Source of the DNA: Streptomyces venezuelae
GTDB lineage: Bacteria; Actinomycetota; Actinomycetes; Streptomycetales; Streptomycetaceae
NCBI RefSeq assembly: GCF_008642335.1
Contig: NZ_CP029191.1
Location: 310,001-374,000, forward strand
Length of the DNA: 64,000 nucleotides
Direction of reading: 5' to 3'
Shown here in pieces: positions 7,354-15,817 of the stretch (the stretch's first letter is position 1; the number at the start of each line of letters is the position of its first letter). The notes under the pieces were generated by a model, which did no database searches, was not told the origin of the DNA, and saw only the letters and a program-made list of their open reading frames with translations. Both the position numbers and the translations under genes were made by a program.

Positions 7354-9195
7354 TCAGGTGAGAACGATCTCCGGACGGTAGATGTCCAGCCAGAGCGCCA
7401 GGTCGAGGGTCCGCTCGAGGCCGCGCCGCGAGGCCTGGGTGATCTGCGGCGCCTCCCGCCCCGCGGCCTTCGCGGCCTGCTCCCGGTCCACCAGGTCGAA
7501 GACGGGATGCCCGGGCCGCGCGAGCAGATCCTTGACGTGCCCCTGGAGCGCGACGGCGTACTTCGGGTCCTGGGTCGAGGGGTACGGGCTCTTCACCCGG
7601 TCGTAGACCGACCGCGGCAGCACGTCGGCGGTCGCCTCGCGCAGCAGGCTCTTCTCCCTGCCGTCGAAGGACTTCAGCGCCCAGGGCGCGTTGTAGACGT
7701 ACTCCACGAGCCGGTGGTCGCAGAACGGCACGCGTACCTCCAGGCCGACCGCCATGCTGGCGCGGTCCTTGCGGTCGAGCAGGACGCGGACGAACCGGGT
7801 CAGGTGCAGATACGAGATCTTCCGCATCCGGAACTCGAAGTCGCTCTCGCCGTCCAGGCGACGGATGCCGCCCACGGCGCCCGCGTAGCTCTCCTTGACG
7901 AAGGCGGGCAGGTCGAGCGCGGCGGTCAGGTCGGGGCGGAGGATGCCCGCGTCGTCCCCGAAGTGTTCCGCGAACCGCACCAGCCAGGGGAAGGTGTCGG
8001 CCGTGCGCGCCGCCTCGTCGAAGAACTGCAGGTAGCCGCCGAAGACCTCGTCCGCGGACTCCCCGGAGAGCGCCACCGTGGAGTGCTCGCGGATGGCGCG
8101 GAAGAGGAGGTAGAGGGAGGCGTCCATGTCGCCGAAGCCCATGGGTATGTCCCGTGCGCGGATCATCTTGGCGCGGACGTCCGGGTCGGCGAGGGCGTGG
8201 GAGTCCAGGACGATGTCGCGGTGGTCGGTGCCCGCCGACTTCGCGACGTCGTGGACGTAGGGGGTGTCGGGGGTGCCGCGCAGCTCGTCGGCGACGAAGT
8301 GGTCGGCCTGGCCGACGAAGTCGACGGCGAAGCTGCGGACCGTCTCGCCCGCCTCGGCGAGTTGCCGGGCGGCGATCGCGGTCATCGCCGAGGAGTCGAG
8401 GCCGCCGGAGAGCAGTGTGCAGCGCGGCACGTCCGAGACGAGCTGACGGCGCACGATGTCGTCGAGGAGCTCGCGGACCCGGGCGACGGTGGCGTCCCGG
8501 TCGTCGGTGTGCGGACGGGTCTCCAGGGACCAGTACACGTGACGGCGCAGACCGGCGCGGTCCACCGTGACGACGGTGCCGGGCCCGACCTCGTTCATGC
8601 CGTCCCACACGGCGTGACCGGGCGTCTTGACGAGGGCGAACACTTCCCTGAGTCCGTCGAGGGCGACCCGGCGCCGGGCGAGCGGGTTGGCGAGAATCGC
8701 CTTGGGCTCGGAGCCGAACAGGACGCCGTCGGACGTCTCGTAGTAGTAGAAGGGCTTGATGCCCATGCGGTCGCGGACCATGACGAGCCTGTCGTGGCGG
8801 GCGTCCCAGATCGCGAAGGCGTACATGCCGTTCAGCCGCTCGGCGAGGGCCTCGCCCCATTCGAGATAGCCGCGCAGGACGACCTCGGTGTCGGACTCGG
8901 TGGTGAAACGGTGGCCGCGGCCCGTCAGTTCGCGGCGGAGCTCGGTGAAGTTGTACGTCTCGCCGGAGTAGACGAGCGCGACGGTGCCCTGGGGTGTCTC
9001 GACGGTCATGGGCTGGCGTCCGCCGGGCAGGTCGATGATCGCGAGCCGCCGGTGTCCGAGCCCGGCGGGCCCGCCGACCCAGGTGCCGCGGTCATCGGGC
9101 CCGCGGCAGGACATCGTCTCCGTCATCGCGTCCAAGGTGGTGGACCCGTCCGTCAGATCACGGTCGAAGGAGACCCAGCCGGTGATGCCGCACAT
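7354..9195 (-). CDS. asnB: Asparagine synthetase (glutamine-hydrolyzing)
   Basis: A 613-residue class II amidotransferase that makes Asn from Asp, Gln and ATP, or amidates a related carboxylate. The protein starts MCGITGW; Cys2 is the glutaminase nucleophile after Met removal. The N-terminal domain shows GHRRLAIIDL, SGETYNF and ESDTEVV. The C-terminal synthetase has the pyrophosphate loop LLSGGLDSSAMTA. GGAAGGAAA just upstream of ATG 9195 is a strong ribosome site. Some actinobacterial AsnB proteins amidate peptidoglycan diaminopimelate instead, and sequence alone does not separate the two. An inverted repeat lies 25 bp upstream of the start. Confidence 0.93.
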   Translation of the reverse strand: MCGITGWVSFDRDLTDGSTTLDAMTETMSCRGPDDRGTWVGGPAGLGHRRLAIIDLPGGRQPMTVETPQGTVALVYSGETYNFTELRRELTGRGHRFTTESDTEVVLRGYLEWGEALAERLNGMYAFAIWDARHDRLVMVRDRMGIKPFYYYETSDGVLFGSEPKAILANPLARRRVALDGLREVFALVKTPGHAVWDGMNEVGPGTVVTVDRAGLRRHVYWSLETRPHTDDRDATVARVRELLDDIVRRQLVSDVPRCTLLSGGLDSSAMTAIAARQLAEAGETVRSFAVDFVGQADHFVADELRGTPDTPYVHDVAKSAGTDHRDIVLDSHALADPDVRAKMIRARDIPMGFGDMDASLYLLFRAIREHSTVALSGESADEVFGGYLQFFDEAARTADTFPWLVRFAEHFGDDAGILRPDLTAALDLPAFVKESYAGAVGGIRRLDGESDFEFRMRKISYLHLTRFVRVLLDRKDRASMAVGLEVRVPFCDHRLVEYVYNAPWALKSFDGREKSLLREATADVLPRSVYDRVKSPYPSTQDPKYAVALQGHVKDLLARPGHPVFDLVDREQAAKAAGREAPQITQASRRGLERTLDLALWLDIYRPEIVLT

Positions 9196-9219
9196 GCGCT
9201 TTCCTTCCGCTCGCCGAAC

Positions 9220-9238
9220 TAGGTGTAACTAGCACCTA
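9220..9238. promoter_or_regulatory. Inverted repeat upstream of asnB
   Basis: TAGGTG (9220-9225) and CACCTA (9233-9238) form perfect 6-bp arms around a 7-bp spacer, 25 bp upstream of the asnB start and in its leader/promoter. It may be an operator; the binding protein is unknown. The remaining 9239-9458 holds nothing recognisable. Confidence 0.4.
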
Positions 9239-9458
9239 TGTGTGCAGCGTGCTCCTGCACCTGCGCACGGTCAACGCCCCCGTGAGCGGACCGGTCCGCC
9301 GACCCCGGCGATTTCGGCCGCTCTTTACCGCCCCTTACCGATGACCACAGGCCCTGACTCGTGTCAGCGGGGCGCATACCGAGCACGCCGGGCACCAGGA
9401 CTCGCGCCGCCGGGAAGAGCGGCCGGAAGGGAAGATTCCGGCCACGGGCAAAGACTTG

Positions 9459-10118
9459 TCAACGAAGTGCCGACCCCCGCTCCGCGGCCGCGACCAACAG
9501 CGCCTCCGCGTCGCCGCGGGCCTCCTCGATGGCGTGCGGGAACACGCGCAGGCCGTGCGCGACGAGCGCGCCCTCGTGCAGCAGCATCAGCGTGCGCCCG
9601 AGCCGCGCGGCTTCCGCTTCGGACGGCGCGACTCCCCTGGCGAAGTCGGTGAACAGCGCGAGCATCCAGGCCTTCTGACCGACGATGATCGGGTACGCGG
9701 GATGCGTGGGGTCACTGATCTCGGCGTGCGCGTTGACCATGCCGCACCCCTTGACCAGCCGACCATCGGGCCCGCCGGCCCAGTCGCGCAGGGCGTCGAA
9801 GACGGCGAGGACCCGGGCGCGGGGCGCGCCCGCGGCCTCGATGTACGGGGCGAGGAAGGCGCGCCAGCGGTCGTCGCGGTCGGCGAGGTACTCCACGACG
9901 ATCTGCTCCTTGGAGCCGAACCGGTCGTAGAGGGTCTTCTTCGTGACCCCGGCCTCGACGGCGATCAGGTCCACGCCGACGGCGTGGATGCCGCGCTCGT
10001 AGAAGAGGCGTCCGGCGGCATCGAGAGCGCGGCGGGCGGCCGGTGTCATGACGATGCGATGCGGCACCGCTGCGGCCCCGCCTTCCGTGTTCGGCGTGTC
10101 CTCACCCATGGACCCCAT
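9459..10118 (-). CDS. TetR-family regulator of divergent exporter
   Basis: A TetR repressor of about 219 residues. The HTH reads RRALDAAGRLFYERGIHAVGVDLIAVEAGVTKKTLYDRFGSKEQIVVEYL, followed by a helical ligand domain. I place the start at ATG 10118 because an upstream in-frame start (10139) would put the first operator inside the gene; ATG 10109 is also possible. No clear Shine-Dalgarno precedes either. It is divergent from the EamA exporter at 10245, and three near-identical palindromic sites fill the space between. Autoregulation plus control of the exporter is the simple reading. The C-terminal domain resembles the TetR_C_33/YcdC-like group, only loosely. Confidence 0.88.
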   Translation of the reverse strand: MGSMGEDTPNTEGGAAAVPHRIVMTPAARRALDAAGRLFYERGIHAVGVDLIAVEAGVTKKTLYDRFGSKEQIVVEYLADRDDRWRAFLAPYIEAAGAPRARVLAVFDALRDWAGGPDGRLVKGCGMVNAHAEISDPTHPAYPIIVGQKAWMLALFTDFARGVAPSEAEAARLGRTLMLLHEGALVAHGLRVFPHAIEEARGDAEALLVAAAERGSALR

Positions 10119-10119
10119 G

Positions 10120-10191
10120 GTAGACCGACCGGTATACATCGCGCCTAAACCGATCTGTATACTCGACCACCAGGTAGACAGATCGGTTTAC
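10120..10191. promoter_or_regulatory. Three tandem TetR-type operators
   Basis: Three related 18-bp palindromes lie between the TetR and EamA genes: 10120-10137 (GTAGACCGACCGGTATAC), 10145-10162 (CTAAACCGATCTGTATAC) and 10174-10191 (GTAGACAGATCGGTTTAC). The shared pattern is GTAnAC-nGATCn-GTnTAC. Centre-to-centre spacings are about 25 and 29 bp. The first site abuts the TetR start. These are almost surely the operators of the adjacent TetR. Confidence 0.8.
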
Positions 10192-10244
10192 TCGCCCACG
10201 ACGGGCCTCCGCGCGACGCCGGGGACCCGAGACGGGAGAATCCC

Positions 10245-11240
10245 ATGAACGTCCTGCTGTCGACCGCCTTCGTGCTGACCTGGAGCTCGGGGTTCATCGG
10301 CGCCAAACTGGGCGCGGGCAGCGCGTCCGCCGTGACGGTGCTGATGTGGCGCTTCCTGCCGCTGGCAGTGGTGCTGGGGCTGGTCGCCCTGGTGCTGTCC
10401 CGGGCGGCGTGGCGCGGCCTGACGGCGCGTGATGTCGGACGGCAGGCGGCCGTCGGCGCGCTGTCGCAGAGCGGCTACCTCCTCACCGTGTACCTGGCGA
10501 TCCAGCTCGGCGTCTCCAGCGGCACGACCGCCCTGATCGACGGCACCCAGCCACTGGTCGCGGGCGCCCTGGCCGGGCCGCTGCTCGGTCAGTACGTCTC
10601 GCGCACGCAGTGGACCGGTCTCGGCCTCGGCGTGACCGGGGTCGTCATCGTCACCGCCGCCGACTTCTCCCAGGGCGGCGCCACGCCCGCCTGGGCGTAT
10701 CTCGTGCCGTTCCTCGGCATGCTCTCGCTGGTGGCGGCGACGTTCCTCGACCGGCGTGCGCCGCGCGCGGTGGCCCCTTCGGTGGCGATGACCGTCCACT
10801 GCGCCACCAGCGCCGTCGTCTTCACGGGTCTCGCGGTGGTGTCCGGTGCCGCGACGCCGCCGGCCGAGGGGTCGTTCTGGGGCGCGATCGCGTGGCTGGT
10901 CGCACTCTCCACGTTCGGCGGGTACGGCCTGTACTGGCTGATTCTGCGGCGCTCCGGGGTCACGCAGGTCAACACGCTGATGTTCCTCATGGCGCCCGTG
11001 ACCGCGCTGTGGGGTGCGCTGATGTTCGGTGAGCCCTTCGGGCCGCAGACCGTGGCGGGGCTCGCGGTCGGGCTCGCGGCGGTGGTGGTCGTACGTCGAG
11101 GAGGACGGGGAGCGGCCCGGTCCGGCGGTGCGGCCGCCGCGGCGGCGACGGCTGACACCAACGCTGCCGCCACCATCCGGAAGGCGCGGATCAGCGGGGG
11201 GTCAGCAGCGCCTGCACCGCGGGTGCGTACCGGGCGGTGA
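10245..11240 (+). CDS. EamA/DMT-superfamily exporter
   Basis: A 331-residue drug/metabolite transporter with two EamA repeats (about residues 4-135 and 145-285), ten hydrophobic helices, a WSSGFIGAKLG opening and a second-repeat end at LMFGEPFGPQTVAGLAVGLAAVVVV. GGGAG upstream of ATG 10245 is well spaced. The last 45 residues are low-complexity Ala/Gly/Arg and the last 50 bp overlap the 3' end of the convergent TetR gene at 11191. The natural stop may therefore have been lost and the tail be read-through. Substrate unknown. Regulated by the divergent TetR through the triple operator. Confidence 0.87.
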   Translation: MNVLLSTAFVLTWSSGFIGAKLGAGSASAVTVLMWRFLPLAVVLGLVALVLSRAAWRGLTARDVGRQAAVGALSQSGYLLTVYLAIQLGVSSGTTALIDGTQPLVAGALAGPLLGQYVSRTQWTGLGLGVTGVVIVTAADFSQGGATPAWAYLVPFLGMLSLVAATFLDRRAPRAVAPSVAMTVHCATSAVVFTGLAVVSGAATPPAEGSFWGAIAWLVALSTFGGYGLYWLILRRSGVTQVNTLMFLMAPVTALWGALMFGEPFGPQTVAGLAVGLAAVVVVRRGGRGAARSGGAAAAAATADTNAAATIRKARISGGSAAPAPRVRTGR

Positions 11241-11814
11241 TCTCGGCGATCTCCGTGGCGCGCAGGTGCGCGCCGCGGGCGATGCCGTACATCACGCCGA
11301 GCCCGAGCAGCATGCCGACGGCGAGCTCGGCCCGCAGCCCCGCGTCCGGCCCCGAGAGGCGCTCGGTCAGCCGCTGGGCCACCTGCACGCGGAAGTTGTC
11401 CCGCAGGATGTCGCCCTGCTCGCCGTGGAGCGGGGCGAAGACGATGCGCAGGATGGGGTCGGCGCCCCGCTCGGCCTGGCCGGTGAGCAGGTGCAGGACC
11501 ATGTGGCGGGCGAGGTCGTCGACGGGGGCGTCGAGGAACGTGTCCGCGTCGGCCTCGAACGACATGACCTGGGAGAACAGGGCGTCCTTGTTGCCGAAGT
11601 ACTTCAGGATCAGCGGGGCGCTGACTCCGGCCCGGTCCGCCACGGCCTTGAGGGTGATGTCCCCGTGCGCGTGCCGGGCGAGCAGGTGACGGGCGGCGCG
11701 GATGATGGCCGCCTTGCTCGCCTCGGAGTCCCTGCGTCCGGCGGGCGGGGCGTGGTGCGACGCGGCCGCGCGCCCGTCCACGCGTACGTCCACCTCCGTG
11801 CGAACCTCCGCCAT
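11191..11814 (-). CDS. TetR-family regulator, second gene of MFS-TetR operon
   Basis: A 207-residue TetR protein (MAEVRTEVDV...). The HTH is AAIIRAARHLLARHAHGDITLKAVADRAGVSAPLILKYFGNKDALF. The start ATG 11814 lies 2 bp after the stop of the upstream MFS gene, with GGAAGG inside that gene's end as ribosome site, so the two are one operon. The twin GGTGAAT palindromes upstream of the MFS gene are the likely operator, giving autoregulated efflux. The 3' end overlaps the convergent EamA gene by 50 bp. Confidence 0.9.
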   Translation of the reverse strand: MAEVRTEVDVRVDGRAAASHHAPPAGRRDSEASKAAIIRAARHLLARHAHGDITLKAVADRAGVSAPLILKYFGNKDALFSQVMSFEADADTFLDAPVDDLARHMVLHLLTGQAERGADPILRIVFAPLHGEQGDILRDNFRVQVAQRLTERLSGPDAGLRAELAVGMLLGLGVMYGIARGAHLRATEIAEITARYAPAVQALLTPR

Positions 11815-11816
11815 GG

Positions 11817-13295
11817 TCAGCTTCCTTCCAGAGCGGTCTCCTGTGCGGGCCCCTCGCGCCCCGCGGTCTTGCGGCCGTTCCGCGCGGCCGGGGCCGTGTC
11901 CGAGGGTATGGCCAGGGCGACGGCGCAGGCGACGAGCGCCACCGTACCGGCCAGGGTGAAGGCGAGCCGGTAGCCGCCGAGCGTGGGGAACTCGACGCCT
12001 CCGGCGGACGCGGTGTGCCGGACGAGCACCGCGGCGACCGCCGCACTCGACACGCTCTGCCCGATCGTCCGCATCAGGACGTTCACGCCGTTCGCGGACG
12101 CGGTCTGCTCGACCGGCACGGCCCGCAGGATCAGCGTGGGCAGCGCCGAGTACGCGAGGGTCGTCCCGGTCGAGACGATCGCGGCGCCCAGCATGATCAC
12201 CCACAACTCCCTGCTGTCCACGACGCGTACGGCGTAGCCGAGCGCCATGACCGCGCCGCCGAGGGCGAGGGTCACCCGGGGGCCGCGTGCCGTCGAGACA
12301 CGGGCCGACACCGGCGAGAGGGCCAGCATGATGACGCCGTTCGGCAGCAGGCAGAGGCCGGTCGCCACGATCGACAGCTCCAGGCCGTAGCCGCTCTCGG
12401 CGGGCGCCTGCACGAGCTGTGCGGTCACCAACGAGTTGGCGTAGAAGGCGAATCCGGCGAGCAGCGCGGCCAGGTGCGGCAGCGCGACGCGCCGTCCGGA
12501 CGCGAGGCGCAGGTCCACCAGCGGCTGCTTCGCGCGCAGCTGCGTCCGCCACCACACGGTCAGGATCACGACCGCGCCCGCGAACAGGCCGAGGACGGGG
12601 CCGCTCCCCCACCCCCACTGACCGCCCTGCGACACCGCGAGCAGCAGACAGACGAGTCCGGCCGCCAGGCCGAGCGCGCCCCATGTGTCGAACCGCCCCG
12701 GCGAACGCACCGGGGACTCCCGCACCGCCCACCGGGCGAGCAGCAGTCCGGCCGTGCTCAGGGCGGCCGTCGCCCAGAACATGGCGTGCCAGTCCGCGTA
12801 CTGCACGATGAGCGCGGCCAGCGGCAATCCGAGCGCGGCGCCGATGCCGACCGTGGAGCTCATGAGGGCGACGGCGGAAGCGGTGCGCCGGGGCGGGAGT
12901 TCGTCGCGCAGGATGCTGATGGACAGCGGCACCACCGAGGCGGAGGCGCCCTGCAGGGCGCGTGCCGCGATCAGCAGCCGGATGTCGGACGTGAGCGCGC
13001 AGAGCACGGAGCCCCCGGCCATCAGGCCGAAGGCGAGCAGCAGGACGCGGCGCTTGCCGTACATGTCGCCGGCCCGGCCGAGCACGGGGGTGAGGACCGC
13101 GCCGGACAGCAGCGTCGCGGTGACCAGCCAGGACACGGCGCCGGGCGAGCTGCCCGTGAGGCGGGGCAGGTCGGGGAGCAGGGGGACGACCACGGTCTGA
13201 GTGACGGCCATCAGGATGCCGCCGAACGCGAGCACGGGGACCGTGAGACGGGCGCGCGGACCTCCCCCGTCGCCGACTGCCGGATCCGGCGCCAT
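11817..13295 (-). CDS. MFS drug exporter, 14-TM (QacA/DHA2-like)
   Basis: A 492-residue exporter. Helix 1 has the variant FGGILMAVTQTVVVPLLPDLP without the usual Asp of DHA2 proteins. The A-loop is LGRAGDMYGKRRVLLLAF, and motif C is STVGIGAALGLPLAALIV. About 14 hydrophobic segments are present, with charged termini. GGGGGAG at 7 bp before ATG 13295 supports the start. It is the first gene of an operon with the TetR at 11814. Two tandem palindromes start about 20 bp upstream. Missing the helix-1 acidic residue may mean a different coupling or substrate charge; that is inference. Confidence 0.88.
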   Translation of the reverse strand: MAPDPAVGDGGGPRARLTVPVLAFGGILMAVTQTVVVPLLPDLPRLTGSSPGAVSWLVTATLLSGAVLTPVLGRAGDMYGKRRVLLLAFGLMAGGSVLCALTSDIRLLIAARALQGASASVVPLSISILRDELPPRRTASAVALMSSTVGIGAALGLPLAALIVQYADWHAMFWATAALSTAGLLLARWAVRESPVRSPGRFDTWGALGLAAGLVCLLLAVSQGGQWGWGSGPVLGLFAGAVVILTVWWRTQLRAKQPLVDLRLASGRRVALPHLAALLAGFAFYANSLVTAQLVQAPAESGYGLELSIVATGLCLLPNGVIMLALSPVSARVSTARGPRVTLALGGAVMALGYAVRVVDSRELWVIMLGAAIVSTGTTLAYSALPTLILRAVPVEQTASANGVNVLMRTIGQSVSSAAVAAVLVRHTASAGGVEFPTLGGYRLAFTLAGTVALVACAVALAIPSDTAPAARNGRKTAGREGPAQETALEGS

Positions 13296-13315
13296 GGCAT
13301 CTCCCCCGAGGATGA

Positions 13316-13358
13316 GGTGAATTCAAATTCACCATAGCGGGTGAATGGGAATTCACCC
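13316..13358. promoter_or_regulatory. Two tandem GTGAAT palindromes (TetR operators)
   Basis: Site 1 is GGTGAATTCAAATTCACC (13316-13333), 8-bp perfect arms with a 2-bp centre. Site 2 (13339-13358) has perfect 8-bp arms GGGTGAAT/ATTCACCC with a 4-bp centre. Both sit just upstream of the MFS-TetR operon start. The spacing of about 24 bp suggests cooperative binding of two TetR dimers on the same face. Confidence 0.8.
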
Positions 13359-13482
13359 AGAGAAATTCGGGAGGGACACCGACGCGGCGTCCCGTCCGCC
13401 CGTGGCCGTGAACCGCCCCGGCCCACCGGGCGCCCCTGCCGCGAGAGGTCCGCCGTCGGCGGCTTCGGTCATACTGCGGCCC

Positions 13483-14370
13483 ATGAACCGACTCCGCTTC
13501 GGCCTGGTGGGCACCGGCCCCTGGGCCTCCGCCACGCACGCCCCCGCGCTGTCCCGCCACCCCGGTGTGGACCTCAGCGGCATCTGGGGCCGCCGCCCCG
13601 AGGCCGCGGCCGCGCTCGCCGCCGAGCACGGGACGAGGGCGTACGCGGACGTGGACGAGCTGTTCGCCGCGTGTGACGCCGTGGCGTTCGCGGTGCCGCC
13701 GGACGTGCAGGCGCCGCTCGCCGCGCGGGCCGCGGCGGCGGGCTGCCACCTGCTCCTCGACAAGCCGGTGGCCACGACGGCGGCCGGGGCGCGGGACCTC
13801 GCGGCGGCGGCCGAGCGCGCGGGCATCGCCTCCGTGGTCTTCTTCACACTGCGCTTCACCACCGCCTCGGCGGCCTGGCTGGCCGAACAGAGCGCCACGG
13901 GCGGCTGGTTCACCGGCCGCGCCGACTGGTACGGCTCGTTCTACGCGCCGGACGGCAGCGCCGCCTTCTCGTCACCCTGGCGCGCGAGCCGGGGCGGCCT
14001 GTGGGACGTGGGCCCGCACGCCCTGTCGATGCTGCTGCCCGTGCTCGGCGACGTGACGGCCGTGACGGCGGCCGAGGGCCCCAAGGACACGGTCCACCTG
14101 ATCCTGCGGCACGAGAGCGGCGCGTCCAGCACGGCGACGCTGACCCTGACGGCGCCGCCCAAGTGCGAGGGCCTCGCGGTGGAGCTGCGCGGGGAGAGCG
14201 GCACGGTGGCGCTTCCGCCGTGGGAAGGCGCGGGCGACGCGTTCGGGGCGGCGGTGGACGCGCTCGTCGAGTCCGCCGCGACGGGCACGGCCCATCCGTG
14301 CGACGTACGGTTCGGGCTGCGGGTCTCGGAGATCCTGGCGCGGGCGGAGGAGCACATCACGGCCACCTGA
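13483..14370 (+). CDS. Gfo/Idh/MocA-family oxidoreductase
   Basis: A 295-residue NAD(P)-dependent oxidoreductase. The N-terminal Rossmann fold starts at once with LRFGLVGTGPWASATHAPAL (the GxGxxG type nucleotide loop). The family's catalytic-loop motif appears as LLLDKPVATTAAGA (usually EKP). The second domain, with GGLWDVGPHALSMLLPVLGDV, is the substrate-binding half. ATG 13483 lacks a Shine-Dalgarno but has CATACT 7 bp upstream (13470-13475), so the mRNA may be leaderless. The substrate is probably a sugar or cyclitol; no neighbour pins it down. Confidence 0.9.
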   Translation: MNRLRFGLVGTGPWASATHAPALSRHPGVDLSGIWGRRPEAAAALAAEHGTRAYADVDELFAACDAVAFAVPPDVQAPLAARAAAAGCHLLLDKPVATTAAGARDLAAAAERAGIASVVFFTLRFTTASAAWLAEQSATGGWFTGRADWYGSFYAPDGSAAFSSPWRASRGGLWDVGPHALSMLLPVLGDVTAVTAAEGPKDTVHLILRHESGASSTATLTLTAPPKCEGLAVELRGESGTVALPPWEGAGDAFGAAVDALVESAATGTAHPCDVRFGLRVSEILARAEEHITAT

Positions 14371-14804
14371 CGCGCCCGGAACGACCACGGGCGGCCGGTA
14401 CCGTGGCCGCTACGTAATGGCGAGTGACGGCACCGACCGCAGCCGGTGGTCCTACGGAACCGGAAGCGGGAAGCCGAGCCGTGCGGTCCTGTGCTGCTCC
14501 GATTCCGACCACACGGATCAAAATACGAACAGTTGTCCCACACGCTTCCCACATCGGTCCTGTAGGCCTAGGGGGTACCCAATGCCGGGGAATTTCAGCC
14601 ATTCTCATGCTCCCCGGACAAGATGCCCCGCTGTTGTGCACGGGAGTCGTCCGACGTTCAAACCTGCAGGTCGGTGACCCCGCACACTCCATGATGCCCG
14701 AGCGACTGATCGTTTTCTTCGGGCAATGTTTACTACCAAAGCCGATGTGAATATTTAGACTGATCACGCTCCAACTCGGCGTGCACCAAGAGGGATTACC
14801 CACC
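14371..14804. other. Gene-free region upstream of XRE regulator
   Basis: A 434-bp gap, A/T-richer toward its right end. I see an 8-bp palindrome TAGGCCTA (14563-14570), a spaced hairpin with CCGGGG/CCCCGG arms around 14585-14619, and a TAGACT hexamer (14756-14761) that may be the -10 of the XRE gene. Open frames here have poor third-position G/C and no ribosome site, so I call no gene. Confidence 0.5.
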
Positions 14805-15626
14805 ATGAACAAGACGGCGCTCCGCGCTCTGCTCCGCGAACGACGCGCCCTCATAGCCCCCGAATCGCACGGCTTCGCCCGCCCGACAGGCCAGGGACGG
14901 CGCGCGCCCGGCCTGTCGCAGCACCAGGTCGACCAACTGCTCCACCGCACGTTCGGGACGTACCACCGCCTCGAGTCCGGCAATTACCCCAACCCGCCGA
15001 CCTCCCTGCTCCGCGACGTGGCCCGCCTGTTCGGTCTCAACGAACAGGAGTGGGTGTCCCTCTGCCGCTACGCACTGCTCCAGGACCCGCCGGGGCCGCT
15101 CCACCTCTCCTCCGGCAAGGAGGTCCCCGGCGTCTGGCAGGAGGCGGTCGACGGGATCGGGCACATGGCCTACGTGACCGACGCCTCCTGGGAGATGCTC
15201 GCGTACAACAGCGCCTTCGCCGCGATGTTCCCGGGCGGCAAGGTCCCCGGCAACACCCTGCGCTGGATGCTCCTGGACCCGCACGGCCGCGAGACCCTGA
15301 TGGACTGGCACAACGCGTGGGCCCCGATGGTTCTCCCCCAGCTGCGCGCCGCGCTCGCCACCCGGCCCGACGACGACATCCTGCGGCGGATCGAGAAGGA
15401 GATCCTGGCCGACCCCGAGACGGCCGACCTCTACGCCGCCGGCAACTCCCACCCCCACCCCGACGGTGACGAGCGCCCCCTGATGCACGCCCAGGAGGGC
15501 CCCGGCTGGGTCACCATGTGTGCGGCGCAGCCCCTGACGGCGCCCGGCTCCCGGCTGATGATCCTCGTGTTCCACCGCGGCTCGCAGCGCGTCCACTCGC
15601 GCGCGCCCAATCTGCGCTCCGACTGA
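14805..15626 (+). CDS. XRE-family regulator with MmyB-like ligand domain
   Basis: A 273-residue protein. An N-terminal Cro/C1-type HTH (about residues 25-75, LSQHQVDQLLHRTFGTYHRLESG) is followed by an MmyB-like domain (about 95-265, with YVTDASWEMLAYNSAFAAMF and WMLLDPHGRETLMDWHNAW). Structures of that domain family bind fatty-acid-like ligands, as known from the family. ATG 14805 follows GAGGG; an upstream in-frame start at 14781 is less likely. Its stop codon lies at the beginning of a 5 x 10-bp repeat. The next gene on the same strand is a type III polyketide synthase, which uses acyl-CoA, so acyl-responsive control of that gene is a fair inference. Confidence 0.85.
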   Translation: MNKTALRALLRERRALIAPESHGFARPTGQGRRAPGLSQHQVDQLLHRTFGTYHRLESGNYPNPPTSLLRDVARLFGLNEQEWVSLCRYALLQDPPGPLHLSSGKEVPGVWQEAVDGIGHMAYVTDASWEMLAYNSAFAAMFPGGKVPGNTLRWMLLDPHGRETLMDWHNAWAPMVLPQLRAALATRPDDDILRRIEKEILADPETADLYAAGNSHPHPDGDERPLMHAQEGPGWVTMCAAQPLTAPGSRLMILVFHRGSQRVHSRAPNLRSD

Positions 15627-15670
15627 CCCCGACTGACCCCGACTGACCCCGACTGACTCCGACTGACCCC
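15621..15670 (+). repeat. Five tandem 10-bp repeats (GACTGACCCC)
   Basis: The unit GACTGACCCC is repeated five times; the fourth copy has one change (GACTGACTCC). The first copy contains the stop codon of the XRE gene. The period is almost one helical turn. Too short for CRISPR and without spacers. Confidence 0.95.
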
Positions 15671-15690
15671 GCGCGGACACCTGGCCGATT

Positions 15691-15729
15691 TCGTACGCAC
15701 ATTCGACCCGAATCGTACGCAGGTTCGAT
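15691..15729. promoter_or_regulatory. Two direct repeats 22 bp apart upstream of type III PKS
   Basis: TCGTACGCACATTCGAC (15691-15707) and TCGTACGCAGGTTCGAT (15713-15729) match at 14 of 17 positions with a period of 22 bp, close to two helical turns. They end 88 bp before the PKS start, in its promoter region. They are a likely activator or repressor site, with the upstream XRE protein the first candidate. Confidence 0.65.
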
Positions 15730-15817
15730 CTGGTGGCGCATAACAGGGCACTCCGGGCATAGTGCAGTAACTTGGCCACATCCCCACCCGCACCGCTGAT
15801 CCACGGGGAGCCGCCAC

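Noticed and set aside
11191..13749. 852-codon minus-strand open frame
   Set aside because: Only its last ~207 codons are a real TetR gene; the rest is an out-of-frame reading of the MFS gene and its promoter.
14417..14677. 86-codon plus-strand frame before the XRE gene
   Set aside because: Weak third-position G/C, no ribosome site and no recognisable domain.
15621..15670. Tandem repeat as a CRISPR array
   Set aside because: Unit is 10 bp with no spacers and no cas genes in the window.
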